DNA from: G965233625 sp965233625
GTDB taxonomy: Bacteria; Planctomycetota; Planctomycetia; Pirellulales; Pirellulaceae
DNA length: 64,000 nucleotides
Assembly (NCBI GenBank): GCA_965233625.1
Contig: OZ247499.1
Location: forward strand, 4,774,001-4,838,000
Reading direction: 5' to 3'
The notes below the pieces were generated by a model. That model did not search any database. It was not told the DNA's origin and saw nothing but the letters and a program-made list of their open reading frames with translations. The translations under genes and the position numbers were made by a program. Positions 17,320-25,618 of the stretch are shown piece after piece. Within the stretch, counting starts at the first letter, position 1. Each line of letters begins with the position of its first letter.

Positions 17320-17336
17320 CTCGCGCTTCGGGTTAG
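17320..17336. repeat. REP-like element (copy C), displaced right end
   Basis: CTCGCGCTTCGGGTTAG is the remainder of the REP arm whose beginning is at 15858-15868. Intact copies at 7491-7506 and 13389-13405 show the uninterrupted sequence. Confidence 0.8.
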
Positions 17337-17371
17337 TAATTTATCTTTGGAATTATCCGGGTCAGGCTGCG

Positions 17372-18313
17372 TTACTTGTAGAGAATCTGTTTCGAGACGA
17401 TGACGTCCCACTTGCCGCCGCGCTGGGTGGCTTTGAACACGGTCTGGCGGATGTCTTCTTCTTTGGCGCCGTTTTCCTGTTGCTCCAGGCGGACCATCCG
17501 CTGTTCGAGTTCGACGGGCAGGAAAGCGGCCATCATCGTGGCGTTCTTCACGCCTAAGTGACGGGCGACGTGCTGGAAGGAATTCTCGAAGATCCAGTAG
17601 ATGCGGCTCTCTCCGGCCAGCGTGCGGACTTCGCCCTTGGGGCCGCTTGCCAGATTGGTGAAGTATTGCCACTGATCGCCTTGCAGCGGGAAGGCCAGTT
17701 CGGCGCCTAGCCCGCCCAGCACCTGCAGCTCCTGTTGTGCGGAGGAGTATGTCAGGGTCAGCACCCACCGCGCGGCCCGCGCCGCACGCCCCGAACCACT
17801 GGCGCCGCCGGAAGGTTGTGACCCGATGTTGTCACTGAGCGCCTGCTTTGCACTTGCGGCGCGGGAGGCGGCTTCTTTGGCGGTGAAGCCGGCTTCGGCA
17901 AGGTACTCAGCCGTTTCAGCGTCGATCTCGGCAATGGTGTCGCGGACTTTGGGCTGTTCGATCTCGGTCAGTTCGGTCACATCGGGCAGATCAATGGGCG
18001 ACTCTTCCGGCGTGCCGCCAATTTCTTCCGCGTTGGCGACGTCGCTGTCGGTGGGGTCGCTGGCGCCTTCCCCGGCCGAAAGCTGATTGTCGGGATCGAC
18101 CACTGCGATGATATCCATCGCCACTTCGGCAGGCGGTGGATTCTCAAAGGCGGTTGCCAGCAGCGGGATGAGAAAGAACATCAGGAAATGAAAGATGCAC
18201 GACAGCAGGCCTGAATACGAAGCTTCGTGATTGGGCGAATACTTCTGATACATGCCCTCTTCGCGGTAGCGGTCCGCCACGGATTCGTGCGGCTGATCGG
18301 CCGTTTCCATCAT
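17372..18313 (-). CDS. TonB-like / energy-transduction accessory membrane protein
   Basis: A 313-residue protein. A short cytoplasmic N-terminus precedes one membrane helix at about residues 34-53 (SGLLSCIFHFLMFFLIPLLA). A long acidic linker with Asp/Glu/Pro follows, and a C-terminal globular domain ends in WDVIVSKQILYK. This topology, one N-terminal anchor plus a long acidic linker and a periplasmic domain, is that of TonB/TolA-type coupling proteins. The direction and distance to exbB-exbD-exbD suggest they form one system. The classic TonB C-terminal motif is not seen, so the partner is unclear; similar proteins accompany ExbB/ExbD clusters in planctomycetes. The stop at 17372 is about 50 bp beyond the insertion sequence. 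Confidence 0.6.
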   Translation of the reverse strand: MMETADQPHESVADRYREEGMYQKYSPNHEASYSGLLSCIFHFLMFFLIPLLATAFENPPPAEVAMDIIAVVDPDNQLSAGEGASDPTDSDVANAEEIGGTPEESPIDLPDVTELTEIEQPKVRDTIAEIDAETAEYLAEAGFTAKEAASRAASAKQALSDNIGSQPSGGASGSGRAARAARWVLTLTYSSAQQELQVLGGLGAELAFPLQGDQWQYFTNLASGPKGEVRTLAGESRIYWIFENSFQHVARHLGVKNATMMAAFLPVELEQRMVRLEQQENGAKEEDIRQTVFKATQRGGKWDVIVSKQILYK

Positions 18314-18460
18314 GCCAGGCTCCCCTCTTCAATACGCGCAGCGTTGTGCGCTGCGATCAACGCGTGGTGGATGATCCATGCGAAAAGCGTTCTGTTCCGC
18401 CTCTATCTTAAAGTATATCGTCGCAGAATTGAATCTTTCGTTGTCCCGACAAGAAGCAAA

Positions 18461-18487
18461 AAACGCCCGGTGTTTATCCGGGCGTTT
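18461..18487 (-). terminator. Rho-independent terminator of the leuB-like gene
   Basis: A perfect 10-bp stem AAACGCCCGG / CCGGGCGTTT with a 7-nt loop. On the minus strand it is followed by a T-run (TTTTTT) and begins 31 bp after the stop codon of the dehydrogenase gene. Confidence 0.9.
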
Positions 18488-18518
18488 GCGGGTTGTGAAG
18501 TGTTCAGGCGGCGGCGTT

Positions 18519-19595
18519 TTACAGTGCGTCGACGACCAGATCACCCACTTCTGAGGTCGAGTAGCCCATGCGGCCTGCGCCCTGGCTCTTCATTTTTTCG
18601 CCGGTGACTTTCTGAATCGCCTCCAGGATGCGGGCGCCGGCTTTAGGCTGGCCCGAATGTTCCAGCAGCATCGACATGGCGCCGATGGCGGCAATCGGGT
18701 TGATAACGCCCTGGCCGGTATACTTCGGAGCGCTGCCGCCCATCGGTTCGTACATGCCCAGACCGCCTTCGTCCGGGTTGATGTTGCCGCCGGCCGCTAC
18801 ACCCATGCCGCCCTGCAGCATGGCGCCCAGGTCGGTGATGATGTCACCGAACATGTTGGTGGTGACAATCACATCGTAGTACTCAGGGTTCTTCACCATC
18901 CACATGCAGCAGGCGTCTACGTGGTTGTAGTCCGCTTCCACATCGTCGTACTCTTTGGCCACTTCGCGGAAGGTGCGGTCCACCAGATCGTGGCCGAAGG
19001 TCAGTACGTTGGTTTTGGCGACCAGCGTCAGCTTCTTGCCCTTGGGGTTGTTCCGTTTGCGGGTGAACTCAAACGCCCAGCGGATCACGCGTTCGCAACC
19101 TTTGCGGGTGTAGATGGCGGTCTGGGTCGCCACTTCGTCGGCCGTGTGCTTTTTCAGAAAGCCGCCTACGCCGCAGTACATGTCTTCCGTATTTTCACGC
19201 ACGACGACGAAGTCGATATCTTCCGGGCCTTTGCCAGCCAGCGGCGTTTCGACACCGGGGTAAAGCTTCACAGGCCGCAGGTTGATGTACTGATCCAGCT
19301 GAAAACGCAACTGCAAGAGCAGCCCTTTTTCCAGAATACCCGGCGCCACGTCGGGATGGCCCACGGCGCCTAAGAAGATGGAGTCGAACGCTTTAAGCTC
19401 TTCGACGGCGCCTTCGGGCAGCGTTTCGCCGGTGCGGAGATAACGCTCTCCGCCAAAGTCAAAGTCTTTGGTCTGATAAGAAAAGCCTTCGTCAGCGGCA
19501 ATCGCCTTGAGGACTTTCAGCGCTTCTGCAGTCACTTCCGGGCCGGTGCCGTCGCCGCCGATCACCGCGATTTTTAAGGGGTCTTGTGCGTTCAC
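18519..19595 (-). CDS. leuB: 3-isopropylmalate dehydrogenase-like enzyme
   Basis: A 358-residue NAD-dependent beta-decarboxylating dehydrogenase of the isopropylmalate/isocitrate family. The N-terminus IAVIGGDGTGPEVTAEALKV is the family start. LRFQLDQYINLRPVKLYPGV carries substrate-contacting arginines. VVVRENTEDMYCGVGG is the conserved R-E-N-T-E loop. The metal-binding aspartate region is VTTNMFGDIITDLGAMLQGG, and the NAD-site loop is GGSAPKYTGQGVINPIAAIG. In leucine synthesis it oxidises 3-isopropylmalate to 2-isopropylcaproate precursor ketoacid. The GGSAPKYTG loop differs from the EPVHGSAPDIAG form of E. coli LeuB, so a related substrate (tartrate, homoisocitrate) cannot be excluded. It is monocistronic with its own terminator. 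Confidence 0.82.
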   Translation of the reverse strand: MNAQDPLKIAVIGGDGTGPEVTAEALKVLKAIAADEGFSYQTKDFDFGGERYLRTGETLPEGAVEELKAFDSIFLGAVGHPDVAPGILEKGLLLQLRFQLDQYINLRPVKLYPGVETPLAGKGPEDIDFVVVRENTEDMYCGVGGFLKKHTADEVATQTAIYTRKGCERVIRWAFEFTRKRNNPKGKKLTLVAKTNVLTFGHDLVDRTFREVAKEYDDVEADYNHVDACCMWMVKNPEYYDVIVTTNMFGDIITDLGAMLQGGMGVAAGGNINPDEGGLGMYEPMGGSAPKYTGQGVINPIAAIGAMSMLLEHSGQPKAGARILEAIQKVTGEKMKSQGAGRMGYSTSEVGDLVVDAL

Positions 19596-19722
19596 AGGGG
19601 AATTCCGTGTTAAAGCCTAATGTGGGATGAAGGCTGAAGCATCGCCCGCCTGCAGCCGCCGCGCCGATTGTAACAATGAGGTAGGCGACGCGGGAGGGGG
19701 GCGTAACTGCGGCGCGGAGGCG

Positions 19723-20898
19723 TTATACCGCGGCCAGCGTATCTTCCAGGCGTTGCAGCACGGTGGCGGTGGATTCGATTCCGGCCGAGAGGCGGATCAC
19801 GCTGCCGGTAATTCCGCTGGCCTGCTGCTGTTGCGGGGTCATATTGCGATGGCTGGTGGATGCCGGGTGGCTGAGCGTGGTGCAGACTTCGCCCAGCGAC
19901 GGGCAGAAGGGAATATGCTCCGCTGCTTCGACAAATCTTCCCGCCGCCGCGTGTCCGCCCGCCAGACGGAAAGTGCAGACCGAGCCATAAAGTCCGTTGA
20001 ACTGCATCGCCGCCGTTCTGTGTTGCGGGTGTTCTGAAAGTCCCGGATAGTCAACGTGCTCGACCTTGGAGTGCGTTTGCAGCAGACGCGCGGCTTGCAG
20101 CGCCGTATCGCAGGCGCGGTGCATCCGCAGAGCCAGTGTTGAAAGGCCGCGCTGCGCCAGGTAGCAGTCGAAGGGCGACGCGGTCAGCCCCCAGGTGGAA
20201 AGCACACCCGGCGCCCGCTGCCAGATGTCTCCCACGCCAGCGAGCAACCCCAGCATGACGTCGCTGTGGCCGTTCATCATCTTACTGACGCTTTCGAGCA
20301 CCAGGTCGGCGCCGAGTGTCAGAGGTTGACACAGCACCGGCGTGGCGAAGGTGTTGTCCACCAGTAGCAACGTGCCATTGCGTTTTGTGATGTCAGCCAG
20401 CGATGCGATATCGGGTACGCTAAGGCGCGGGTTGCCGATAGTTTCAATCACGGCCATGCGGGTATTGGGCTGCAGCGCCGCTTCAAAGGCTGCCGGGTCG
20501 CAGGCGTTGGCCTGGGTGGTTTCGATGCCAAGCCGGGCCGCCTCCGAAGTCAGCAACCGCGTGCTGGCGCCGTACAGTTCGTCGCTGATCAGCAGATGAT
20601 CGCCGTGCTGCGACTGCGAAAGCAGCGCCAAGGCCATGGCGGACATTCCCGACGCCGCCACGGCGATGTGGTCGGCGTGATGCAGCGCTTTGCACTTGGC
20701 GGCGAAGGCGTCTGCGTTCGGATGCCCGTCGCGGCGGTAGACATAGCCTTCGATTTCGCCCGCCAGCAGTTTGCCGGCCTGGTCAATATCCGTGCACTGC
20801 CAGACAGACGATAGCTGAATGGCCGGCGCCGCCGGATGGGTAGGGCTGTCTTTGGCGACGCCGTGCTGCGGGCAGATATCGTCCGCGCCGGGCGCCAT
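19723..20898 (-). CDS. Cys/Met-metabolism PLP-dependent enzyme (cystathionine gamma-synthase/beta-lyase type)
   Basis: A 391-residue fold-type I PLP enzyme. AASGMSAMALALLS is the phosphate-binding segment, and VIETIGNPRLSVPDIASLA and LLLVDNTFATPVLCQPL are family hallmarks, with Asp181 expected to hold the PLP ring nitrogen. The cofactor lysine is Lys206 in LESVSKMMNGHSDVMLG. The end, SVIRLSAGIESTATVLQRLE, matches the family C-terminal signature RLSVGIE. The reaction is a gamma- or beta-replacement/elimination on a cysteine or homoserine derivative; sequence reading alone does not settle which. Its ATG overlaps the PARP stop codon (TAATG), so the two are translationally coupled. Confidence 0.88.
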   Translation of the reverse strand: MAPGADDICPQHGVAKDSPTHPAAPAIQLSSVWQCTDIDQAGKLLAGEIEGYVYRRDGHPNADAFAAKCKALHHADHIAVAASGMSAMALALLSQSQHGDHLLISDELYGASTRLLTSEAARLGIETTQANACDPAAFEAALQPNTRMAVIETIGNPRLSVPDIASLADITKRNGTLLLVDNTFATPVLCQPLTLGADLVLESVSKMMNGHSDVMLGLLAGVGDIWQRAPGVLSTWGLTASPFDCYLAQRGLSTLALRMHRACDTALQAARLLQTHSKVEHVDYPGLSEHPQHRTAAMQFNGLYGSVCTFRLAGGHAAAGRFVEAAEHIPFCPSLGEVCTTLSHPASTSHRNMTPQQQQASGITGSVIRLSAGIESTATVLQRLEDTLAAV

Positions 20899-22643
20899 TA
20901 GTGTGTCACCCTGAGGATGTATCGCAGCCGGACCTGACTCTCTTTGTAGACCAGATATTCACTCTGCGAGAACGAACTCTTTTTGTACTGCGATTGTTTA
21001 ATGGGCTTACCCTGTGGCACCACCACCTTGTTGCCATCAAAGTCCCATTCGATGTCGTCTTTGGGGTCAGGCTCTGTCTGACCGCGGGCCACGATGCAGT
21101 CGTAACCTTTCGGCGGCGCCTTCAGACGCCAGTTGTCGCGGGTGATGGTGTGTTCTTTACCGAGCGCCGCCTCGACCAGGAACATCACGCCGGTCCGCCC
21201 CGCCCAGCCGACATAGAAAACGCTCTTGCCATTCTCCGACGCCAGGTAGATGCCTTTACCCACACGACCGCCTGAATGCGGCATGATACGCAGGCCGGAA
21301 CCCACAATGGCCGCTACCACCGCCACGTTGGTGCCGTGCCACAGCAGCTTGCGTTCTTGCAGACTCTTGTGGGCGGCGAACCGGTCTGCCGAACCGTTGC
21401 GGTCGCAGCGGAAGGCGTCGATCAGTTTCAGTTTGCGATAGCTGGAAGCGGTGCGGTCCATGTAGGTCTGAATCATGTTGAATTCGTCGGACTTGGTGTC
21501 CACGTATTCAAGGTCCGCCTTCAGCTTCTTATAGTTCGAATCCGCCGGGTTAGGCAGCAGCTTGGCTTTTGTCTTGGGCGTTTCTTTCTTCTGCATGCCC
21601 AGGGCGATTTCGATATCGTTGAGCACATTGAGCATCTCAACCTTTTTATGCAGCAGATCAATCGTGTTGATCGGCGGCGGAACCTTGCGGCCGAAGGCGT
21701 GCGGAATGAGCGTGTAGAACCGCGAAGAGCACTCGTTGATCTTGGCTGTCTTGTTGCGTTTGCGGCCCGTGATGGCGTCTTCGAGTTCTTCCAGAACGTC
21801 GTAGCCCTTCTGCACCTGCGTTTTGCTCAACTGCCCCAGCGGCATCTTTTTCACATCGATATCAAAGCTGGCCATCGCGCCTTTGAACATGTCGTGATCA
21901 AAGATCAGGTCCATGAAATTGGCGATGCGCGGATGCAGCTTCGACTTGGCGAATTTCGGCGCGACGGTTTGCAGCTTGGCGGCCTGTCCGTCAATTTCGC
22001 GCAGTTTGTTTTCCAGGTCGTCGGCTTTTTCCGCAGCTTCGGCGGAACGCTCGATTTCGATCAGCGTGTATTTGCCGGCTTTGGGTTTGAAGTTGCCGCG
22101 GTCATCCCAGGCGTTTGATGTTTTGCTGCGGAACTTGTTTTTGAACTGCTTTTCTGCGTCGGCTTCGGTTCCGTTGCCCAGCAGCGCACTTTGCCCCGGT
22201 TCGCCCACGCGGCCCCAGCGGGTCCAGGCGCGATACTGCCCGCCGGACTCGACCAGTTGAATCACATAGAACTTATTGTTGTTGGCGCCGATGTTGGTCT
22301 GATTGAGCATCGCATCCCAATCGCCCACCACCTTCGCATTCGTCAGCGGGCAACGGTCATCCACCGGAATCACCGCAGCGCCATCCATCTTGGCCGCTGC
22401 GGCTTTCTTCACGGCTTTTTTCTTAACCGCCTTTTTCTTGACGACTTTCTTCACCGCCGTCTTCTTCACCGCCGTCTTCTTCACTGCGACTTTCTTCACC
22501 GCTGCCTTCTTTTTGGGTGTTGCCTTTTTAGCAACCTTCTTCTTAGGCGCCGCCTTCTTCTTTACGGCTGCTGTTTTCTTCTTGGCTTTGGTGGCTGTCT
22601 TTTTAGGGGCTGCTTTCTTTTTGACCGTTTTCTTTTTGGCCAT
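20898..22643 (-). CDS. Bacterial poly(ADP-ribose) polymerase with WGR domain and histone-H1-like lysine tail
   Basis: A 581-residue protein. Residues 1-85 are almost pure Lys/Ala/Val/Thr/Pro (KKKAAPKKTATKAKKK type), like histone H1 tails, and should bind DNA. A WGR domain follows, with RAWTRWGRVGEPGQ at about 138-151. A helical PARP regulatory domain occupies about 215-350. The catalytic domain has the complete H-Y-E triad: His436 in LLWHGTN, Tyr466 in GKGIYLAS and Glu562 in SEYLVYKESQV. That triad defines polymerising rather than mono-ADP-ribosylating enzymes. I place the start at ATG 22643, with AAGG 8 nt upstream, rather than the ATG six codons earlier. It would attach ADP-ribose chains to proteins from NAD, in eukaryotes after DNA breaks. 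It overlaps the downstream PLP-enzyme gene by 1 nt. Confidence 0.93.
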   Translation of the reverse strand: MAKKKTVKKKAAPKKTATKAKKKTAAVKKKAAPKKKVAKKATPKKKAAVKKVAVKKTAVKKTAVKKVVKKKAVKKKAVKKAAAAKMDGAAVIPVDDRCPLTNAKVVGDWDAMLNQTNIGANNNKFYVIQLVESGGQYRAWTRWGRVGEPGQSALLGNGTEADAEKQFKNKFRSKTSNAWDDRGNFKPKAGKYTLIEIERSAEAAEKADDLENKLREIDGQAAKLQTVAPKFAKSKLHPRIANFMDLIFDHDMFKGAMASFDIDVKKMPLGQLSKTQVQKGYDVLEELEDAITGRKRNKTAKINECSSRFYTLIPHAFGRKVPPPINTIDLLHKKVEMLNVLNDIEIALGMQKKETPKTKAKLLPNPADSNYKKLKADLEYVDTKSDEFNMIQTYMDRTASSYRKLKLIDAFRCDRNGSADRFAAHKSLQERKLLWHGTNVAVVAAIVGSGLRIMPHSGGRVGKGIYLASENGKSVFYVGWAGRTGVMFLVEAALGKEHTITRDNWRLKAPPKGYDCIVARGQTEPDPKDDIEWDFDGNKVVVPQGKPIKQSQYKKSSFSQSEYLVYKESQVRLRYILRVTH

Positions 22644-22695
22644 GACTGAAACCTTGTGCATTCAGAAGGAGGAGACACTCGAAAACAGGGGGTGA

Positions 22696-24126
22696 CTAAG
22701 ACGTATAATCTTTGCCGTTGAGGCTATGAACCACCGACTTCAGCCACGCCTCTAGATTCTTCTGCATCGCGGTGACACGTTTGGGTTCGGATTGCAGCAG
22801 ATCGGTGGTTTCGTTGCGGTCTTCAGCCAGATTGTACAGTTCATAAACGGGCGGTTTGTCACCCTTCTGAATGCGGTGCAGTTTCCAGTCGCCCTCGATC
22901 CAGGCGGAATGGCCCGGAAAACTGCTGGCCGGATACGCAGGCGAAGGCAGCTTGGCAGCGTTTACACTCGACGGGTGCGGCGGCAGATCTTCGCCCGCCT
23001 GCTGCGCCTTGAGCAGTTGCCCCATCCACTGCGCCGAAGGGGTGCTGATGCCACGGGTGTTGTAGTCCCAGAAGCCCATGCCCGGCACGCGGGTGTCTAT
23101 CTTGCCGTCGATTACCTGCCTCAGACTGATGCCGTCCAGCGGCACGGAGGATTTAAATTCGCCGTGAACCAGCTCCATCAGTGTCGGGAAGATGTCACTG
23201 GTGTTGCAACGGGCGGTAATGGTCCGCGGCTGTTTGATTTTTGCCGGCCATTCCAGAATCGCCGGCACCATCAGGCCGCCTTCGTAGACCTTCCCTTTGT
23301 TGCCACGTAGGCCGCCGGTGGAACCAACTTTCGGCAGGGCGCCGTTATCGCTGCAGTACCAGAGAATGGTGTTGTCGCGGATGCCAAGCTTGGTCAGTCC
23401 CTTGCGGATCTTACCGAACGCGCGGTCCATGCCGGTGACTTCGCCATAAAAATTCTGCAAAGCTTTTGACTTGTCCTTATACAACGCAGCATCTTCCGTC
23501 ACCGCGCGGTGCGGCGAATGCGGAGAGCCAAACCAGACCACGGCGAACATCGGCTTGCCGCCGTCTTTGCTTTCCTCCAGCCACTTGAGCGCCGCGTCGG
23601 CGGCGACGATTGAGCTTTCGCCTTTGGTCTGCACGGCGACGCCTTTGTGGCTCAGAATCGCGTCGTTGTCGTAGAAGTTGGGTGCGCTCAGCCATTCATC
23701 AAAGCCGTTCTGGCCGGGATTCGCGGGGCTTGTTTTGCGGACAGAACCAAGGTGCCATTTGCCGAAGTGGGCGGTAGTGTAGCCTGCATTTTTCAAAGCT
23801 TCGGCAATAGTGGTTTCCTGCGGCCGCATGGGGTAACCCCATTTGAAAACGCCGATCCGGTTGGGATGGCGCCCCGTCATCACGCTGGCCCGCGTCGGCG
23901 AACAGACCGGCGCCGCAGCGTAGAAACGGTCGAACCGCAGACCCGTCTTCGCAGCGTCATCAAAGTGCGGCGTCTTGATGACCGGATGCCCGTTGTACGC
24001 CATATCGCCCCAGCCCTGATCGTCCGCCATCACCAGCACAATGTGCGGCTTCTCCGCTGCAAACGCGGCGGCGCAACAACTGGCCACTAGCAGGCCAGCG
24101 ACAAATAGAAAGGGGCGTAACATCAT
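22696..24126 (-). CDS. Secreted formylglycine-dependent sulfatase
   Basis: A 476-residue sulfatase. The signal peptide is MMLRPFLFVAGLLVASCCAA up to about residue 24. The metal site is PHIVLVMADDQGWGD, and the formylglycine signature is CSPTRAS with Cys75 as the modified residue. Other family landmarks are VMTGRHPNRIG, GYTTAHFGKWHLG and WYCSDNGALPK. It hydrolyses a sulfate ester outside the cytoplasm, in planctomycetes commonly on sulfated polysaccharides, but the substrate is not readable. The start is ATG 24126, with AGGAG 7 nt upstream; the frame is open further up but without signal-peptide character. No anaerobic maturase gene is in the window. The PARP gene begins 52 bp downstream in the same direction. 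Confidence 0.95.
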   Translation of the reverse strand: MMLRPFLFVAGLLVASCCAAAFAAEKPHIVLVMADDQGWGDMAYNGHPVIKTPHFDDAAKTGLRFDRFYAAAPVCSPTRASVMTGRHPNRIGVFKWGYPMRPQETTIAEALKNAGYTTAHFGKWHLGSVRKTSPANPGQNGFDEWLSAPNFYDNDAILSHKGVAVQTKGESSIVAADAALKWLEESKDGGKPMFAVVWFGSPHSPHRAVTEDAALYKDKSKALQNFYGEVTGMDRAFGKIRKGLTKLGIRDNTILWYCSDNGALPKVGSTGGLRGNKGKVYEGGLMVPAILEWPAKIKQPRTITARCNTSDIFPTLMELVHGEFKSSVPLDGISLRQVIDGKIDTRVPGMGFWDYNTRGISTPSAQWMGQLLKAQQAGEDLPPHPSSVNAAKLPSPAYPASSFPGHSAWIEGDWKLHRIQKGDKPPVYELYNLAEDRNETTDLLQSEPKRVTAMQKNLEAWLKSVVHSLNGKDYTS

Positions 24127-24337
24127 GGTGAAACTCCTGGCAACGTAGAAAACAGCATCTGCGATGCTACATCGCCCGGCGCCCGCAAACAAGCGCCGCG
24201 CGGCGCCAGAGGTGATGCGATGTCCTGGCCCATTGTAAAAGCGGCTTAGTGGACTTCGTCAAACTTCGCCTCGCGTTGCCGCTTAGGTTATCATCAGACA
24301 CCCTCACTTTCCCACCACTTTATGTTTATGCGAGGCG

Positions 24338-25618
24338 ATGATGTTGCGTCTTTCCTTTCTGATTCCGGCTGCGGTCGTCCTGATCTGTGCGGAGGTATCG
24401 ATGGCTCAGCCCAAAGGCTTCAACTACGACGAGGACAAAGTGCCTTCGTACACGCTGCCAGATCCCCTGGTTGCAAGCGATGGGTCGGCTGTGACAACTT
24501 CCAGTCAGTGGACCAAACAGCGGCGCGGCGAAGTGCTGGAGGCGTTCCGCACCTCCGTTTATGGCCGCAGTCCTGGTAAACCCGTGGACATGAAATTCGA
24601 AGTGGTGGAGCAGGCGGGCGAAGCACTGGATGGCAAAGCCGTCCGGCGGCAGGTGGATATTGTGCTGGGCAAGGCGCCTAAACAGGTGACGCTGCATCTG
24701 CTGCTGTATCTTCCTGCCGGTAAGAAGAATGTGCCGGTCTTCCTGGGCTTAAACTTCGGCGGCAACCAGACGGTGCAGGATGACCCAGCCATTCCCGTCA
24801 CAAAGAACTGGGTGCGGCGCGGTGACAATCACAAGGCAACCGAATCCTCACGCGGCGCCTCGGCCAGCCGGTGGCCCGTGGCCGAGATTGTGAAACGCGG
24901 CTACGGGGTCGCCACAATCTATTGCGGCGATATCGACCCGGATACGCATGACGAATTTAAGAACGGCGTGCATCCGCTGTATGACAAAACCAGCGAGGAC
25001 GGGAAGCGGCCTGCCGACGCATGGGCAGGCATCGCCGCCTGGGCATGGGGCTTAAGCCGCGGCCTGGATTATCTGCAGACGGACGAAGATGTGGATGGCG
25101 GCAAAGTGGCGGTGCTGGGGCACTCGCGGTTGGGCAAGACATCGCTGTGGGCCGGCGCTTCGGATCCGCGGTTTGCGATTGTGATTTCCAACAACTCCGG
25201 TTGCGGCGGTGCGGCGCTCAGCCGGCGGGCGTTTGGCGAAACGGTGAAGCGGATCAATACTTCGTTCCCGCACTGGTTCTGCAAGAACTTCCATCAGTAC
25301 AACGATAACGAAGGCGCCTGCCCGGTGGACCAGCACCAGCTTATCTCGCTGGTCGCGCCGCGGGCGGTCTATGTGGCCAGCGCCACTGGCGATCAGTGGG
25401 CCGATCCGCGCGGCGAATTCCTCGCGCTGAAACACGCCGCACCCGTTTATGAGCTGCTTACCGGCAGCGGTCTGCCCGTGGATAAACAGCCGAAGGCGGA
25501 TACGCCTGTGATGGGCCAGCGGATGGGATATCACCTGCGGACGGGCAAGCACGATATCACCAGCTACGACTGGCAGCGCTACATGGACTTTGCCGATAAA
25601 GTCTACGCCCAGAAGTGA
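24338..25618 (+). CDS. CE15-like glucuronoyl esterase / alpha-beta hydrolase, secreted
   Basis: A 426-residue exported alpha/beta hydrolase. The N-terminus MMLRLSFLIPAAVVLICAEV is a signal peptide. The nucleophile elbow is GHSRLGK at 261-267 with Ser263, matching the G-C/H-S-R-x-G-K motif of carbohydrate esterase family 15. NSGCGGAALSRRAFGETVKR is also typical, and the probable catalytic His is in RTGKHDITSYDW near the C-terminus. CE15 enzymes cleave the ester between lignin alcohols and glucuronoyl xylan; many bacterial members have other uronate-ester substrates. GAGG at 24332-24335 precedes two adjacent ATGs (24338, 24341). It lies divergent from the sulfatase, and its end overlaps the convergent glycosyltransferase gene by 16 bp. 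Confidence 0.88.
   Translation: MMLRLSFLIPAAVVLICAEVSMAQPKGFNYDEDKVPSYTLPDPLVASDGSAVTTSSQWTKQRRGEVLEAFRTSVYGRSPGKPVDMKFEVVEQAGEALDGKAVRRQVDIVLGKAPKQVTLHLLLYLPAGKKNVPVFLGLNFGGNQTVQDDPAIPVTKNWVRRGDNHKATESSRGASASRWPVAEIVKRGYGVATIYCGDIDPDTHDEFKNGVHPLYDKTSEDGKRPADAWAGIAAWAWGLSRGLDYLQTDEDVDGGKVAVLGHSRLGKTSLWAGASDPRFAIVISNNSGCGGAALSRRAFGETVKRINTSFPHWFCKNFHQYNDNEGACPVDQHQLISLVAPRAVYVASATGDQWADPRGEFLALKHAAPVYELLTGSGLPVDKQPKADTPVMGQRMGYHLRTGKHDITSYDWQRYMDFADKVYAQK

Noticed and set aside
20898..20900. Operon-level metabolic link between PARP and the Cys/Met enzyme
   Set aside because: The TAATG overlap shows coupling, but no biochemical reason is visible, so no functional link is claimed.
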